Of a stretch of DNA of 64,000 bases, positions 63,728 to 64,000 are shown piece after piece. This DNA comes from Bombyx mori. Lineage: Eukaryota > Arthropoda > Insecta > Lepidoptera > Bombycidae. Positions within the stretch are counted from its first letter, which is position 1. Each line of letters begins with the position of its first letter. Under the pieces are notes generated by a model. It was not told where the DNA came from and searched no databases. It worked only from the letters and a program-made list of their open reading frames with translations. The translations under genes were made by a program, and so were the position numbers. The stretch spans positions 10,959,501-11,023,500 of the forward strand of contig NC_085131.1 of NCBI RefSeq assembly GCF_030269925.1, written 5' to 3'.

Positions 63728-64000
63728 TATTGTATCGATATGCACAAAATTCAGATAGTTGTCGCCATTATAGATGATCAAACGATCTATTGCTCGGTGA
63801 TAAATTGATTGGTTTCTAATCTTCACTAAAGTCTTATTATCTGGTTAAAGTAAAACATAATACACATTCACTTAATTAAGAAAGCAAACCTTCCACGTTG
63901 GCCTCAAGCTAGAATTATTCCCAATGACTAAGAAAGACAAACAAAGATGCCTTTGCATCCAGACACCGAAAAACCTTTCATAAAGATGGTGGATAATCGA
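63728..64000. other. sas intron or upstream sequence, no feature seen
   Basis: No supported feature to the window end. Confidence 0.35.

Overview
This is AT-rich animal nuclear DNA, almost certainly from a lepidopteran and most likely Bombyx (the silkworm or a close relative). The evidence is: small coding exons with GT-AG introns; two recognisable insect genes; and a very high load of a tRNA-headed SINE that I recognise as the silkworm Bm1 family (about 25 copies, both strands). Other elements are Lep1-type Helitrons, jockey-, CR1- and RTE-like LINE remnants and several short TIR elements. There is no prokaryotic gene organisation and no CRISPR array.

Two genes lie tail to tail. On the + strand, twelve exons (5666..40898) encode the C-terminal 539 codons of prohormone convertase 2 (amontillado, amon): end of the prodomain, Arg-Val-Lys-Arg cleavage site, the subtilisin-like catalytic domain with all three catalytic residues and the PC2-specific oxyanion Asp, and the P domain with RRGDL, up to a stop codon. 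The exons for the signal peptide and most of the prodomain are presumably upstream of base 1. On the - strand, fourteen exons (63238 down to 49141) encode most of a Stranded at second (sas)-like cell-surface receptor: VWC modules, a long Ser/Thr/Pro-rich cassette, a Pro-rich linker, three fibronectin-III domains, one transmembrane helix and a short tail with NPAY. Its N-terminal exons lie beyond base 64000. A tiny last exon probably lies below 49141 and was not located.

Layout: 1..5660, RTE and SINE fragments upstream of the first visible amon exon. 5666..23656, five amon exons with introns full of Bm1, Helitrons, TIR elements, a solo LTR and a 305-bp tandem array. 23657..35639, one 12-kb intron containing a 1004-codon CR1/jockey-like LINE ORF on the - strand. 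35640..40898, the remaining seven amon exons. 40899..49140, the convergent intergenic region, with a nested MITE/LINE/retroposon stack, a hAT-like MITE and a gag-like fragment. 49141..63238, sas. 63239..64000, a full-length Bm1.

The two genes are not known to form a pathway: amon processes neuropeptides in secretory granules, while Sas is an apical epithelial receptor and ligand. The most notable feature is architectural. Mobile elements repeatedly sit within about 12-35 nt of splice acceptors, and in one case 8 nt from a donor. One sas acceptor has had its pyrimidine tract replaced by the purine-rich tail of a retroposon. I found no convincing new gene system; the novel material is in the repeats and the splicing architecture.
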